Assembly (NCBI GenBank): GCA_029263215.1
Contig: JAJCXY010000028.1
Span: forward strand, 1 to 43,663
Direction: 5' to 3'
DNA: 43,663 bases
Origin: Acidimicrobiales bacterium
GTDB lineage: Bacteria; Actinomycetota; Acidimicrobiia; Acidimicrobiales; Aldehydirespiratoraceae
In this document: positions 42,957 to 43,663 of the stretch, in pieces
Position numbering within the stretch: position 1 is the stretch's first letter
How the letters are laid out: each line of letters starts with the position of its first letter
The notes under the pieces: generated by a model
What the model was told of the DNA's origin: nothing
Databases searched by the model: none
The model's input: the letters and a program-made list of their open reading frames with translations, nothing else
Translations under genes and position numbers: made by a program

Positions 42957-43663
42957 CAGAGGGCCTCGACTTCCAGGATGGCTTCGTCGCACCACAGGTC
43001 CCAACGGTCGTGCTCATCTGGCGCCGAAAGCTGATGCCCCCGGCGGACGTGCACGAGGAACTCGACGTTGCCATCGCCCCCGGTTATCGGTGAAACCATG
43101 ACCCCCATGATGGCCCCTCCGGCCTCCGACAGGGCGCGACACGCCCCATCGAGGGCGGAGCGCCACACCAGGGGATCGCGAATCACACCGCGACCCTTGT
43201 CGGCTTCGGCCTTTCCTGCTTCGAACTGGGGCTTCACCAAAACGACCAACTGACCGCCCGGCCTGGTGAGTGCCAACAAGGCCCCTGCCACGGTGCGCAA
43301 CGATATGAACGACAGGTCGGCCACCACGAGATCACCTGGACCACCGACCTCGTCGGGCACGACATGGCGCACATTGGTGCGCTCGTGGACCTCCACTTTC
43401 GGGTCGGCTCGGATTTTCTCGTGGAGCTGGTTGCGCCCGACGTCGATGGCCACGCATTCCCCGGCATCGCGCTGCAGCACACAGTCGGTGAACCCGCCGG
43501 TGGAAGAACCAACGTCGATCACCCGCAACGAGGAGGGGTCGACGCCGAATCGATCGAGAGCGGCTTGCAGCTTCTCGCCGGCCCGGCTCACGAAACGCGG
43601 ACCGTCGCCGAGGACCACCACCGCCTCGCCGGGGTCGACCAGACGAGCGGCCTTCACCGCCGG
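42956..43663 (-). CDS. tlyA: TlyA family rRNA methyltransferase, 5' end beyond the window
   Basis: About 235 visible codons; the frame stays open to the window edge (Pro-Ala before VKAARLVDPG), so the GTG at 43657 is unlikely to be the real start. The missing part is the first strands of the N-terminal S4 RNA-binding domain; AARLVDPGEAVVVLGDGP is its end. FVSRAGEKLQAALDRFG opens the FtsJ-like domain, followed by IDVGSSTGGFTDCVLQRDA (SAM site), VVADLSFISLRTV, VVLVKPQFEAGKAEADKGRGVIRD and ITGGDGNVEFLVHVRR. TlyA 2'-O-methylates cytidine in 16S and often 23S rRNA and sets capreomycin sensitivity. Confidence 0.94.
   Translation of the reverse strand, partial: PAVKAARLVDPGEAVVVLGDGPRFVSRAGEKLQAALDRFGVDPSSLRVIDVGSSTGGFTDCVLQRDAGECVAIDVGRNQLHEKIRADPKVEVHERTNVRHVVPDEVGGPGDLVVADLSFISLRTVAGALLALTRPGGQLVVLVKPQFEAGKAEADKGRGVIRDPLVWRSALDGACRALSEAGGAIMGVMVSPITGGDGNVEFLVHVRRGHQLSAPDEHDRWDLWCDEAILEVEAL

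Overview
This window reads as a stretch of chromosome from a high-GC actinobacterium. The GC content looks to be in the mid-sixties by eye, GTG starts are common, genes are packed almost end to end, and no gap between genes exceeds about 130 bases. The block tlyA-nadK-recN-pyrG-NUDIX-xerD followed by scpA-scpB-rluB-...-cmk matches the order known from mycobacteria and other Actinobacteria. Many genes have a TANNNT box only 6 to 9 bases before the start codon, which suggests leaderless transcripts. I infer a member of the Acidimicrobiia or a related environmental lineage; the assignment to class is a guess from style and gene content.

Region by region. (1) 1-3686, minus strand: a redox operon with a four-cluster ferredoxin-like subunit, an NrfD-type membrane subunit, an Ig-like/two-TM/cytochrome c fusion, and an exported CxxCH protein cut by the window edge. 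No molybdopterin or other catalytic subunit is visible. (2) 3770-12098: selO, an orphan TadE/TadG pair, an EamA transporter, a MOSC protein, a GNAT acetyltransferase, an adenosine-deaminase-family gene and a DUF2207 membrane protein. (3) 12131-15562: an AlkD-like protein, an unusual fusion of a PEP-utilising phosphohistidine domain to a SAM methyltransferase, an acyl-CoA dehydrogenase lacking the usual catalytic glutamate, and an unknown Cys-containing protein. (4) 15691-23486: a CDF cation transporter, a small SH3-like protein, an aminotransferase, uridine kinase, an ECF sigma factor with a putative membrane anti-sigma partner, a second CDF-like protein, a TrmA/RlmD-type RNA methyltransferase, rpe and a PPOX-fold flavoprotein. 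(5) 23510-29691: clpP, tRNA-Leu(UAG), a coupled operon murI-MBL-rph-rdgB-eamA, rpmB-rpmG and ispH. (6) 29731-35655: a seven-gene minus-strand operon scpA-scpB-rluB-tyrA-aroA-cmk-plsC. (7) 35720-43663: trpS, then the minus-strand series tlyA-nadK-recN-pyrG-NUDIX-xerD-HD.

Most genes inside operons overlap by ATGA or GTGA, which implies translational coupling. The housekeeping half joins chromosome segregation (scpA, scpB, xerD), repair (recN), nucleotide supply (pyrG, cmk, rdgB, udk), aromatic amino acid synthesis (tyrA, aroA) and translation (trpS, rluB, rpmB, rpmG, tlyA). The most novel material is the left-edge redox operon and the phosphohistidine-domain/methyltransferase fusion. I saw no CRISPR array, insertion sequence, prophage or integrated element.
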